A stretch of 64,000 bases of DNA from contig CAJNDS010000227.1 in assembly GCA_905221605.1 (NCBI GenBank), positions 128,684 to 192,683 on the forward strand. Reading direction: 5' to 3'. The position numbers and the translations under genes are program-made. The notes beneath the pieces were generated by a model that did no database searches, was not told the DNA's origin, and saw nothing but the letters and a program-made list of their open reading frames with translations. Below, in pieces: positions 55,037 through 64,000 of the stretch. Source of the stretch: Symbiodinium natans. Its lineage: Eukaryota; Sar; Dinophyceae; Suessiales; Symbiodiniaceae. Numbering within the stretch: the stretch's first letter is position 1; each line of letters begins with the position of its first letter.

Positions 55037-55565
55037 TTAACACGGCTGGGACTTCAACGGCAGCTTTGCCGAAATTGTTGACCTGAACCCGAAGGCCGAA
55101 TAGTCGTAAACAGTCGGGATAAAGGTGTGTTCAGCCTCGACCGTCAGCGGCCGGTCCAAAGTTCCCGTCATCTCAATGAACTCTTCAGCATATGAGGCCT
55201 GAGAGCTCTGTTTGGCGACTCTGTGACTCTGTCTCACGTGCCGACGCTTGAAAAAGGAACTCGGCCAGCCGCCGAATGCTTCTGATCCTTATGTCATTTC
55301 ATGGCGGTCTGATATGGAGACATCGTGGTGCAAATAAGGTGCCCACATCTCCTCTGAAGCGCAGTTGTACACCAGCATAGGTCCTGCACCACTCGTCTTG
55401 TCTCAGTGTTGTCTCCTTTTTTGCGGCGTCCCGGTCTCGAGTAACGTCCGGGAGATGCTTGGACATTTGGATGCTTTTGGCCCTTGACATCACGACACCA
55501 GACCACACATGACCACACCCAAAGTGGCGGAGGACGCCAGATGCTGCAAAGCGCTCTGTTGTCAC
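55037..55565 (-). CDS. Coding exons, possible upstream part of the EF-hand/laminin-G gene
   Basis: Minus pieces: SRAKSIQMSKHLPDVTRDRD with AAKKETTLRQDEWCRTYAGV and QLRFRGDVGTLFAPRC (55490-55300), and EEFIEMTGTLDRPLTVEAEH with TFIPTVYDYSAFGFR (55190-55080). Both are strongly protein-like, with no domain recognised. Whether they join the exons at 54.1 kb cannot be decided. Confidence 0.4.
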
Positions 55566-55767
55566 CTCATGTCACCTCCAGAGTTGTCACCTGGGGGAGA
55601 ACTGGGCCATGCCCTTTTTTTCAAATCAACAAAGCAACTTCCTGATTTGGGGCCTGTGCTCTCGACTAGGCACCTTCTGGGTCTACAGCAAGTAACAAGA
55701 TATTGCTAGCCTCGGTTGTGTAGCAACTGTCGCAACCTCGTAACCTGGCGTTGCGAATAACATTATT

Positions 55768-55882
55768 CACGTCTTCGCGTCTTTGCACGGAAAGTCACGT
55801 CTTCACGGCTTAACGTCATCTCACGTCTTCGTGTCTTCGCGCGAAAGATCACATCTTCGCAGCTTTGTGTCTTCGCACCAGA
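55768..55882. repeat. Degenerate tandem repeat of CACGTCTTCG words
   Basis: cacgtcttcgcgtctttgca, tcacgtcttcacggctt, tcacgtcttcgtgtcttcgc and cacatcttcgcagctttgtg follow one another with a period of about 28-30 bases, each with two cttcg half-units. It is an eroded minisatellite with no obvious coding role. Confidence 0.7.
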
Positions 55883-55899
55883 GCACCCCTACTAAACGG

Positions 55900-56230
55900 A
55901 CATGGATGCAACGTTGTACAGTAGTACACACTCCAGCACGTACTTACAACACTGCTCAGGAGGTCCCGGATCTTTTGTTCTTGTTCAGCAGCCCTCCATG
56001 CCACCTGACTGCACCGAGAAAATTGAACGCGACGCTTCAATGTGCATTCTGAAGACCGCCGAAGCACACGGCCTGACGATCCAAGTTTGATCAACTGGAT
56101 CAAAGAGCATGAGGTCAACATCCTCACCAGACATAAACACCGACACCGAAACACCGGAATACCCAGTCCGCCGAGGCCTCGGGCCGAAGGTGTATAGGTT
56201 GTCAGAACAGGCACCCCCCTCCAAATCCTC
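55900..56230. other. Exon candidate, strand undecided
   Basis: Minus: SVSVFMSGEDVDLMLFDPVD with QTWIVRPCASAVFRMHIEAS (about 56150-56000). Plus: PPDCTEKIERDASMCILKTA with EAHGLTIQV and a stop (55998-56090). The minus reading agrees with the cluster. No family was recognised. Confidence 0.35.
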
Positions 56231-56299
56231 CCCCCAAGCCCAAAGCCACTTTTCGGCCCCCTTTTTTTGCTTCAAATGGGTACCCCCCCTAGGAGAGGA

Positions 56300-56735
56300 G
56301 GGTCCGCAAGCGGATGTCTCGCCAGGACCAGAGGCAGTTGCAGCCCATCCAGCAGGGCGCCCCCCGTTTTTCGCTTCCCCACTTCCCCACTCACCACCCC
56401 CCCCTACCCCCCCCCCCCCCCCCCCCACCCCCTACCCCCCCCCCCTTTTGTTGGCCTCAAATGCGTACCCCCTCTGAAAAACCGGGGTCCCCCCCCCACC
56501 CCCCACTCCCCCCACCCCACCTCCCCCCTCCCCCCCACCGTGCCGAAGAGTCGCCTTAAACCTTAAGGGGCCTGGCTCAACCCTACGATCACTCCAAACC
56601 CTAAACCCAAAAAAACCCTCAACCCCCAAGCGTGAACCTTGAGCCCTAAACTAACCCTCAACCCCAAACCCCAAACCATAAACCATAAACCCGGAACCCT
56701 CAACCCTCAACCCTCAACCCAACCCTTATTGCTTG
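56300..56735. repeat. C-rich low-complexity tract plus telomere-like patch
   Basis: 56395-56545 is nearly pure C with A/T interruptions (runs of 9 to 18 C), capable of G-quadruplex on minus and i-motif on plus. It passes into CCCTAAA/CAACCCT-type degenerate repeats at 56565-56735 (ccaaaccctaaacccaaaaa, caaccctcaaccctcaaccc). Pro/His-rich frames here are artefacts. Confidence 0.9.
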
Positions 56736-57473
56736 GGGTCCAGCGACTTGGGCGCTGCGGAATCACCATGCTCACGCGGATGCGCTGGGCCGGGCCGAGG
56801 CGGGTCGCGTAGCGTTAAAATTACTTTGCAGAGTCCTGCTTCGCAAGAGCACCAATGCGCAGGTTCACCTGAATGTTTGCTGCAGCATGAGAGTACCGGA
56901 GGTCTTTACGGAGCTTCCTTTTAAGTGTCAAACAATTCCTGCGGGAAGGTCTGCCAATTTCTCCGTCTGCCTGCTGGGCACCGTCAACCTAGGCCCATCA
57001 CAGCCCAATTCAATGTTGTCCTGTGATGTCCTGTGTGACTGCACAGCGACAAGATCTTTACGCAAGCCCAACACCTCGCCCTGCCAGCGCCACACGTGCC
57101 TTGGGCATCTTGGAACCCTGAAACGAAGCCATTCGCAGCCGCAACGCGTACCAGCTCGAAAGCGAAAAGAAGGGGCCGGGCAGGTGAAGACGAGGGGAGC
57201 TTGCCGGTAGTGCTTCGGTGGGCCTGGCCAATGACTCCATAGGGTGAGGTATGTGAGGTTGATGCAAAGGATATCTGAGATGTGGGCAGGGGCTGAGTTC
57301 GTTCCAGAGAAGTCGAAACCTCAGCACGCAACCATTGTTGCAGTCGGGCATCTTGAAAGTCTTCCTGGAATCAGCTGTGACTGGCATGCTTCAAGCGCCC
57401 CACTCCGCTTCGCTGAAGTCACCCTGTCATATAAATCAACCGGGGTCCGCCACCTGTACAGTCATTGCATGGC

Positions 57474-57567
57474 CTGCTCGCCAAAGAGGAACTTGCGAAT
57501 CTGCGCGATCCCTGACATCATGAAGGAGAGGCGGAGGGAGGTGGAGCACATGAAGTCAACCAGCAGG
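57474..57567 (-). CDS. Coding exon with GC donor, hypothetical
   Basis: After a cagccttgcag acceptor the minus strand reads LLVDFMCSTSLRLSFMMSGI and AQIRKFLFGEQA, ending at gccatg (GC donor after gagcag), the same donor style as the DnaJ gene. The hydrophobic stretch may be membrane-associated. Flanking sequence at 56.74-57.45 kb holds frames on both strands that I cannot choose between, and 57600-57930 looks non-coding. Confidence 0.4.
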
Positions 57568-58566
57568 CTGCAAGGCTGACACTGGAGGGACACGCTATGT
57601 TAAGGCTGCAAGGCGCATGCAACGTGGACAACCGGAGTGACATGCAGCGACGTGTTCTGATGACATGCCCAAGACACGTCCAGTGCTCGAGCCGGCGCAC
57701 TGCTCAACAAAGTGGCCCTGGGCAACGGGTCTAGAATTGATGTGTGTGGTCATAGTTTTTCCTCCACCCTCACCGCGGGGCTGATAGCTTTCAACTCAAG
57801 TCTCCAGGCCCGGGTCATAACTTAATGTCGTGCTTGTAGTCCGGGTCCGTAGCTGCATGACTAAAACGACTCCCTCCCAATCATACTTAGCAATTGAAAG
57901 ATAAAGTATAAGAATTTGAGTGCGCAGCCCCGAACCCTAAACCCTGTGTTTGGGCTCACTCACGAAAAGGGGAGAAATGCGTGAATGCCCTTTGCGAACA
58001 TGCCCACAACACTGGTAGTTCATCTTTCTGCCTCCTTGTAAAACATACTGCGCGCAAGGATGATTGGCATTTCTGCTACGACCTGCTAGGGGGCGACACA
58101 GGTCCGACGACGTGCCGACAGAGACAATGAAATCAAAACCGCCTGCATGTTGGCAGCGAAACCCCAATTGCTACGCTTGCCAGTGTTTCGGGCATGTCTC
58201 TCTTGTTTCGGTCCACGGCCGGCTACGGGCTGCTGACCAAACAGCGTCTATGCCACCTGACTAGACTCAAAGCAGGAACACCGGGGGTAAAAAAAGAATC
58301 GTCAACTCTTCGGTCACACCGCAAACACGCCAAAAACAAAGAATGGAGAAGACGTCGAAAAGGAAATTTTTTTGGACACCTGATGACAACTCAAGCCGAA
58401 AACAAAGATGAATCTGCTTGAAATTCGTGTAGAGACTGTAAAAGGTGCCATTTTGCAGAGCAGAACCCGAGTGGAGGAAGAGGAGTGTAGATCAGGGAGC
58501 CTGGAATGACAAAAAACACAGAAGTAGCCGGCAGACAAACACGATTCCCTGGGTAAATTCTGCAAG

Positions 58567-58953
58567 TCATGCTGCATTGAAGACTTCAATACACAACTCA
58601 ACTGTCAACAGGACAGGACCAGACCCAGCCTGTCCAGCAGGAGACTGCAAATCTTGCCAAGCTCGCTCCTTGGAACCAATACGGACCAGTACAACTTTAT
58701 GGAGCTGTTTCGACAACCTAAGTTGGAGAATAGCAAACCTCATGTGTCCCGAAGAAGGAAGACTCAGCCAGGCACAGGTGTGCCATAGGTTTGCATCAGC
58801 TTCTTGGAACACCTCCTTGCCAACTCCTGGACCTTGGTACATCACTTCAGGACAGTCGGACCGCCAGGGTGTGCCCGTCCCTGAAGCATCCCTGCATATC
58901 CCAACCTCCTTCATTCTGAAGGCGTTGCTTTCGAAGTTTGGCCTTGCAGTCAT
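58567..58953 (-). CDS. Large coding exon, hypothetical protein
   Basis: A 128-codon minus frame runs ESNAFRMKEVGICRDASGTG, TPWRSDCPEVMYQGPGVGKE, VFQEADANLWHTCAWLSLPS, SGHMRFAILQLRLSKQLHKV, VLVRIGSKERAWQDLQSPAG and ends VELCIEVFNAA with a stop. A 200-codon plus frame over 58445-59047 is also open (FILKALLSKFGLAVICSPTG), so the strand is not certain. The minus reading is favoured by the neighbours. No family was recognised. Confidence 0.4.
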   Translation of the reverse strand: MTARPNFESNAFRMKEVGICRDASGTGTPWRSDCPEVMYQGPGVGKEVFQEADANLWHTCAWLSLPSSGHMRFAILQLRLSKQLHKVVLVRIGSKERAWQDLQSPAGQAGSGPVLLTVELCIEVFNAA

Positions 58954-59099
58954 TTGCAGTCCAACTGGCTATGGCGCGTGGGCAAAAGCAGGCAAATCGA
59001 GAAATGTCCAGCGCCTTGTGACGGAAGGCCCTCTGTTGCTGACATAGGCAAAAACTTCTGCCGAAGAGACGGCCTCTCTTTCTGCGCACTTGGAGAAAC

Positions 59100-59375
59100 G
59101 GAAAAATCAAAATGAAAAAGAAGAGAGAAATAGAGAGCGAGACGAGAGAGAGAGAGGACCTCCCTCTTTTACTTGGCCCTCTGACCCTCCCTTTCGCTCG
59201 GCGAAGCCTGGTCCTTGGCGCTGGGCCAAGAGTCCCAAACCTTGGCGCGAGTGCCTCTCTTCCCCCACACTCTCTTTCTTTCTTTCTTTCGGAGGGCGTG
59301 GGGGCCGGAGCCCCCGGGCGTCATCGCCCGCCCACACTCTCTCTCTCTCTCCCCCTCTCCCTCTCTCACGATAAG
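59100..59375. repeat. GA-rich and (CT)n low-complexity block
   Basis: gagagagagag at about 59140-59155, a GC-rich core with gcccccgggc near 59310, tcttt repeats at 59272-59290 and ctctctctctccccctctcc at 59337-59365. Several frames are open on both strands because of composition. I see no gene. Confidence 0.7.
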
Positions 59376-59383
59376 TTCAGCGT

Positions 59384-59747
59384 TCAAACTTGAACCATAA
59401 GGCAAAGAGCAGGCGAGTCAACATCCTGAGATGCTGACATAAGACCATTTGCTGCGCGGAACAGCCTGTTCTCCATGGGGCGCCTCAACAGCTGCATACG
59501 GCTCCCCCTGACAGCACCCGACAGCCCCAACATATCGCTTCCAGGAGGTCCGTCCACTGCCTCCAGCATTGGCCCTGCAAGGTCCTGGCGCCAGAGCTAA
59601 ACCCAGAGCTGCAAAGCTTGAACTTGCATCGAGACTGCTGCCAGACTTCGACAGGTCTCGGATATCGACAGCTGGAATGCAAACCTTCGAATCCCAAGCC
59701 CTCAGCATCAAACCGCTTTGGAAACAAAGGTACCTTTCAACCGACAC
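59384..59747 (-). CDS. Coding exons, hypothetical protein
   Basis: Exon one reads WDSKVCIPAVDIRDLSKSGS and SLDASSSFAALGLALAPGP (59715-59585). After a ggaccttgcag acceptor, exon two reads PMLEAVDGPPGSDMLGLSGA and VRGSRMQLLRRPMENRLFRA with ANGLMSASQDVDSPAL (59575-59400). The first exon frame also stays open through the second. Function unknown. Confidence 0.45.
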
Positions 59748-59869
59748 ACCTCAACACCATCAAAACCCCCACAAACCCGCAGACGAAGCCCCCAGACTCC
59801 CTAGCCTAAAACCATCTACAACCTTTACACCTCGATGACCTCACAACGACCTCAAACCCCCATCCCGTT

Positions 59870-60130
59870 AACCCCTGTGTTGGGGGGTCAGGGTATAATT
59901 GTGCAAGGAGTTGCCTTTGCCTATGTTTTGCGGGTTCAGCTGAACAGTTCGAGGATTTGGCGTTTCGTGGTCTCGGGGTTATAAGCAAGTGTAGGCAGTA
60001 TAGGGTTGAGGGGTTCATCGGTTTAGGTGCTAAGGGATGCAAGGGCTTAGGGGCCGAGGGTTCAAACAGATTTGGGAAGTAAAGGTGTTTGTTAATCCCT
60101 AAACCCACGGTCTCTGAACCCTTCAGACCC
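59870..60130 (+). repeat. Degenerate telomere-like patch, G-rich on plus
   Basis: ggttgaggggttcatcggtt, taggtgctaagggatgcaag and gggcttaggggccgagggtt around 60000-60065, with gggttata/gggttcag words either side. It is a diverged TTTAGGG-type patch in the same orientation as that at 5.03 kb. Confidence 0.65.
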
Positions 60131-60424
60131 ATGAATAGTCAAGCTGCCCCATGCTCCAGATGCCAAGCTCTAAGGTATCGGTTCCGACAACGTATCCGAG
60201 TTTCCATAAACCAGCTCAAATTCGAGCATCCCCACCGTGTCTCAAAGTGTCCTTGTCCTTTTGCATACCCCTAGGTTTAGATTGTTGTACTAGCATGACA
60301 TGATCTTACACCAAGAACATCTCCGTTCCATTTCGCTCTGCAGCAACCCCAGCCATTTGCAAGCAGCATAACGCAGGCCTTAGAAGCCTTAGGGCCAGCA
60401 GACTGGAACAGACCCCAAGACCCG

Positions 60425-60540
60425 AGGAGCGGCAGACCAGAGGACCGACCACAGGACCAGCCGACCAGTAGACTCGAAGGACGAGCAGACCAGGGGACCA
60501 GCATGGACCAGCAGACCAGAGGACCATCAGACCACAAAAT
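60425..60540. repeat. GACCAG-rich minisatellite
   Basis: About ten copies of the hexamer gaccag or near variants (gaccga, gaccatc) at irregular short intervals. The minus frame across it is Trp/Ser/Leu-rich and probably an artefact. Confidence 0.75.
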
Positions 60541-60605
60541 CAAATACAATGGAAAAAAATCACCTCCGGAGAGCATTTGCCTAAAGGGGAAACACTTACA
60601 AGCAG

Positions 60606-61280
60606 CACACGTCCTTCCAGGCTGCCTCCATGCTTTCGGAGTAGGCGTCCTGGCGATGCTTGTTTGCAGCTGCTATGTCATATACGACGCATAAGAGACA
60701 GGTAGTTAGTCACACAAGCGCGAGCGTGATCAAGTGCGAGCGCCTGCAACCAGAAACTCCAGTCCACTACTGCCTGCTGCACTGCAAAAGCGTTGTACAG
60801 CCTGAGCTGAAGCCATCAGCTTCCGCCAGCTTCCGCCAGCTTCCCGTATCAATCAGTGTCAGTACAAACTTGCAGCAAAGATTCTTGCATGAAGCCAGTC
60901 TTGCCCTGCTGCAATCCTCCACCTGAGAAAGCACACACGACGACCATGATGGACAAGCTTCTCTGAGCACACCGGCCTCCGCATAGCGATACCTTAAGCA
61001 GGTTGGCAGCCGTGCGCATCGGGTTTCATTCAGCCACGCTGTAAGATCTGTAAGGGCGCTACACCAGATGCAGAAGCTGTGGATACAAGTCGTCATTCCG
61101 AACCTGCATCAGCATGAGCAGCGGGAAGAAAAACCAATTGTACGGCCCACGACGGCAACTGAAAGGCACCTGAAACGTCAAAGGTCCCAAGGTCGTCCCT
61201 TTGAAGGCAACCTTTTCGGGCTCGACCTGCGAACGGTGGCAATAGCAGTGGCAGTGTTGGGTGTCCAAATGTGTCACACC
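60606..61280 (-). CDS. Coding exons, hypothetical protein
   Basis: In 5'-3' minus order: VAFKGTTLGPLTFQVPFSCR with RGPYNWFFFPLLMLMQ (61225-61110), CLRYRYAEAGVLREACPSWS with SCVLSQVEDCSRARLASCKN (61000-60850), and DIAAANKHRQDAYSESMEAA with WKDVCC (about 60682-60606), which ends at a canonical gtaagt donor. The final exon is strongly helical and charged. No family was recognised. Confidence 0.5.
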
Positions 61281-61432
61281 TACTCAGAAGCATAAACCCA
61301 TCAAAGCCATCACACAATTTGTCGAGCACTTAACTGATGGGCTCCACATGCTCCCAACTTTACCCACCAATCCCACCTTGCTTCCCGAGAAGTGGATCTG
61401 CAGGCCCTGCCAATGCCACAGGTGAAATCTGA

Positions 61433-62163
61433 CTAAGCCAAAGCTTCTCGTGCTCGTGATCCTAATATATCTTGAAGTGCCTGATGTGTTTGGCGTTCTA
61501 TCAAGGAGCTCTTGAAGAGTCGGGTCTTCGCATAACCAGCCTCATCACTCCCAAATCTCCTCGCATTGGACTCCGGAAGAGATACCTCTAGCTCACGAAG
61601 AGACATTCTAGTAGCCATCCTGTCATCGTCCACCACACCTGCTGATGGCCTTGGAAACGAGAAAAAGGCGTGTGCATTGCATCCATCACTTGAGGCGCGC
61701 TTGCTTCAGGCTTGTACTTTCGCAAAAATGCCGCAGTGCTTGATCTTTTGCTGAGCTCATCACCCTACGATCTGCTTGGTTCCGTGGGAGACAATCCAGT
61801 CCTGAAAAAGCTACATCCAGAAAAGCTAGAGCCTCCAATATGTCCACTCAACACACTCACAGTAGCACCGCCGAGTGGAGACTGCTGCAGCAAAGTGGCC
61901 ACTTGGCTACCAGGAACATCTGGCTTAAAAGAGACCTGTATGGCTGGAGGATGCTGGAGGGTCAAGGACCGACACGGGCAATTTCCGGTGCCTCGAAGTC
62001 TTTGATGCCCGCGGGCAGCAGGAAGACCTGACAATATCTCTTTGACCAATCTTTGCTCGGATGCGGACTCCTTTGAAGTGCTGGATGAAGTTAGGAACGG
62101 ACTGCGCTGGTCTTCCCTGCAGGGGCCAAATATCTCGCTTCTTGAGCAGCGCCAGACCTGCAC
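61433..62163 (-). CDS. Coding exons, hypothetical protein
   Basis: 62163-61765 reads EIFGPCREDQRSPFLTSSST, SKESASEQRLVKEILSGLPA, IQVSFKPDVPGSQVATLLQQ and SPLGGATVSVLSGHIGGSSF. After gatgagctcag, 61750-61650 reads SSTAAFLRKYKPEASAPQVM with DAMHTPFSRFQG. Then 61636-61433 reads DDDRMATRMSLRELEVSLPE, SNARRFGSDEAGYAKTRLFK and SSLIERQTHQALQDILGSRA with REALA and a stop. The VSFKPDVPGS segment resembles a strand of Ig-like/ASH modules, but only faintly. Confidence 0.5.
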
Positions 62164-62199
62164 TTACACACAAACAGTACAGCACACTTGCACAACTGA

Positions 62200-63415
62200 C
62201 ACGAAAGAGCCCAAGGCCTGGAGCAATCGAAGCTTACGGGGGCAATCTGTACATATCCCGTTGGGCCTTCCATTCTTGGCTGAACAGAAAGCTCATTTGG
62301 AAAATCCGCGCAAGCACTGAGGGAGGCACAGGAGTGGCCTTGAGATCCAGCTTTCAAACCCTGCAGAGGCAACGGGGCAACAGCAAGATTCTACTGTCAG
62401 AGTGGTGTGGTGCAGGCGTGTTCGGATAGAAAGATCTTTTCTTGAGGAAGACCAGCATCAGCGAACAATGTGTGAGGCTTGGTTGCCGAAACGCACATGT
62501 CCAAGGCACGAAAAACTTTGGGACCCGACCATACTGCAAGGCATTTTTGAAAACACATCGGGGTCAAAAGATCATCAAATGGGTGCTTTCATGGTCTACC
62601 AGATGTCAAACTCTGTGAACTGCTGGACATGACTCTCTTGTAACCGAAACTGCTTGCGCAATGCTCTATGTGTCTCAGGGAACCCATGCCACTGTTCCGA
62701 CAAGAGCTTCGGAATCTTCGAAATCGGCGCCCGCTTAGCTGATTTCGATGAATTTTTGTTTTGGAAAGAAGCACTGGTGACTTGGCATTGGCTGATGCCA
62801 TCTTACTAGTACCAAAGAAGCACGCTTCAAAATCGCCAGATGATGTCCAACAATCTGCTGGTATTGGACCAGTGCTTCTACCGATCGGAACGTCATGCGA
62901 GTTCCGGAACTGTCTGCATGCCAGGAAACTACAGGAGGCAAAGCAAATATCTCTGAAGCAGCTGGAGGTACCGAACAGAGGCTGGGATGAAAGTTGACAA
63001 ACGATCTGCACTGTTCGGGTGCACTTCCAACGAAGTTCTCTAGGTATTCCAATTAGCCATGGATACAACGAGAACTGAAGTAGAGAAAAGCAAAGGATAC
63101 CAAGTTGCTAAGACGCGTAGGGTCGGAATCACGTGCCAGACTCTTTCCGGCAAGTCAATTCGAAGATCCACTCTCCAAGGAAGACTTGAGACTTGAGATG
63201 GATCCTGATCACGGAGAAACCATCTAAGCAGTGTCTCGTGTGAAAGTAAGGTAAAATAACGTAAAACCCACCAGCACACAGACTTGCCAGACACAGCGCC
63301 CGGAGGGAAAACCGTTCTGAGCACACCCGATGTCGATTGCCAGCCGGGACTTCACATCCTTTCTTACATCATCACGGTTTCGATCTTCATACATGTTCCG
63401 ATCATGAGTGCACAT
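62200..63415 (-). CDS. Coding exons, hypothetical protein
   Basis: In 5'-3' minus order: NMYEDRNRDDVRKDVKSRLA with IDIGCAQNG (63395-63300), LLSHETLLRWFLRDQDPSQV with SSLPWRVDLRIDLPERVWHV (63250-63120), YLENFVGSAPEQCRSFVNFH with SEIFALPPVVSWHADSSGTR and EALVQYQQIVGHHLAILKRA (63052-62800), RVPKFFVPWTCAFRQPSLTH (62530-62400), and CADFPNELSVQPRMEGPTGY with VQIAPVSFDCSRPWALS (62310-62215). It may continue into the exons at 61.4-62.2 kb. Function unknown. Confidence 0.5.
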
Positions 63416-63631
63416 TAGGTGGTTGCAAGCAAGGACTTTGCACAGCTCCAGAAACAGTTCAACTATCAGCAGGTACTCTCACAGCGCATCACAAAAGAGA
63501 GCAGGTGTCATCGCTGGCATGATCCCACCGTGTCTGCCACTGCTCCCTCTGGAAACAGATTTCTTCCAATTTCTTCCAATTTTCACATGCAAGATCAGAC
63601 GATCGACTTAAGCCTTTACAGCGTTTGCAAA

Positions 63632-64000
<369 letters not shown>

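Noticed and set aside
56109-56566. Proline-rich frames
   Set aside because: Encoded by the C-rich low-complexity tract.

Overview
This window looks like nuclear DNA of a dinoflagellate, probably of the Symbiodiniaceae/Suessiales type, though the species cannot be named from the sequence. Protein-like sequence comes in very short blocks (14 to about 150 bases) separated by introns. In the one gene that can be rebuilt by homology, most intron donors are GC rather than GT, two are GA-like, and nearly every exon begins with G straight after the AG acceptor. These are published hallmarks of dinoflagellate spliceosomal introns. Degenerate TTTAGGG-like (plant/alveolate telomere-type) patches and long microsatellites recur throughout. 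There is no bacterial operon structure, CRISPR array, rRNA, or tRNA that I can see.

The one secure gene is on the minus strand at about 21.07-26.03 kb. It is a type I DnaJ/Hsp40 co-chaperone of the bacterial/organellar kind. The J domain, G/M-rich linker, four CxxCxGxG zinc motifs, the C-terminal substrate-binding domain and the stop codon can all be read across at least 19 exons. One of its introns carries a GC-rich insert at about 23.0-24.63 kb, bounded by C and G homopolymers.

The second interpretable locus is 48.8-55.6 kb, also minus strand. It holds laminin-G-like exons, EF-hand-like loops, and a 1.08-kb terminal exon with collagen-like, Ala-Pro-Glu and duplicated Asn-Pro-Phe-Ala-Ser repeats followed by one transmembrane segment. 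It may encode a calcium-binding membrane protein, which I could not match to a named family.

Most of the rest (about 0.9-20.9, 26.3-48.6 and 57-63.5 kb) carries protein-like exons, nearly all read best on the minus strand. The window therefore looks like part of one long unidirectional gene array, as is typical of dinoflagellate chromosomes. I could not assign functions to these exons. Their boundaries are approximate, several places are open on both strands, and neighbouring exons are grouped into segments without claiming that each segment is one gene.

Repeats include (CTT)n at 1.51-1.67 kb, (CTC)n at 18.50-18.58 kb, a (CATGTA)n block at 38.41-38.55 kb, a five-copy 134-176-base satellite at 44.15-44.92 kb, several degenerate tandem arrays (4.57, 8.1, 28.2 and 55.8 kb), C-rich tracts at 56.4 kb, and a long (AC)n tract that closes the window. 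Without transcript data, everything except the DnaJ gene should be treated as a hypothesis.
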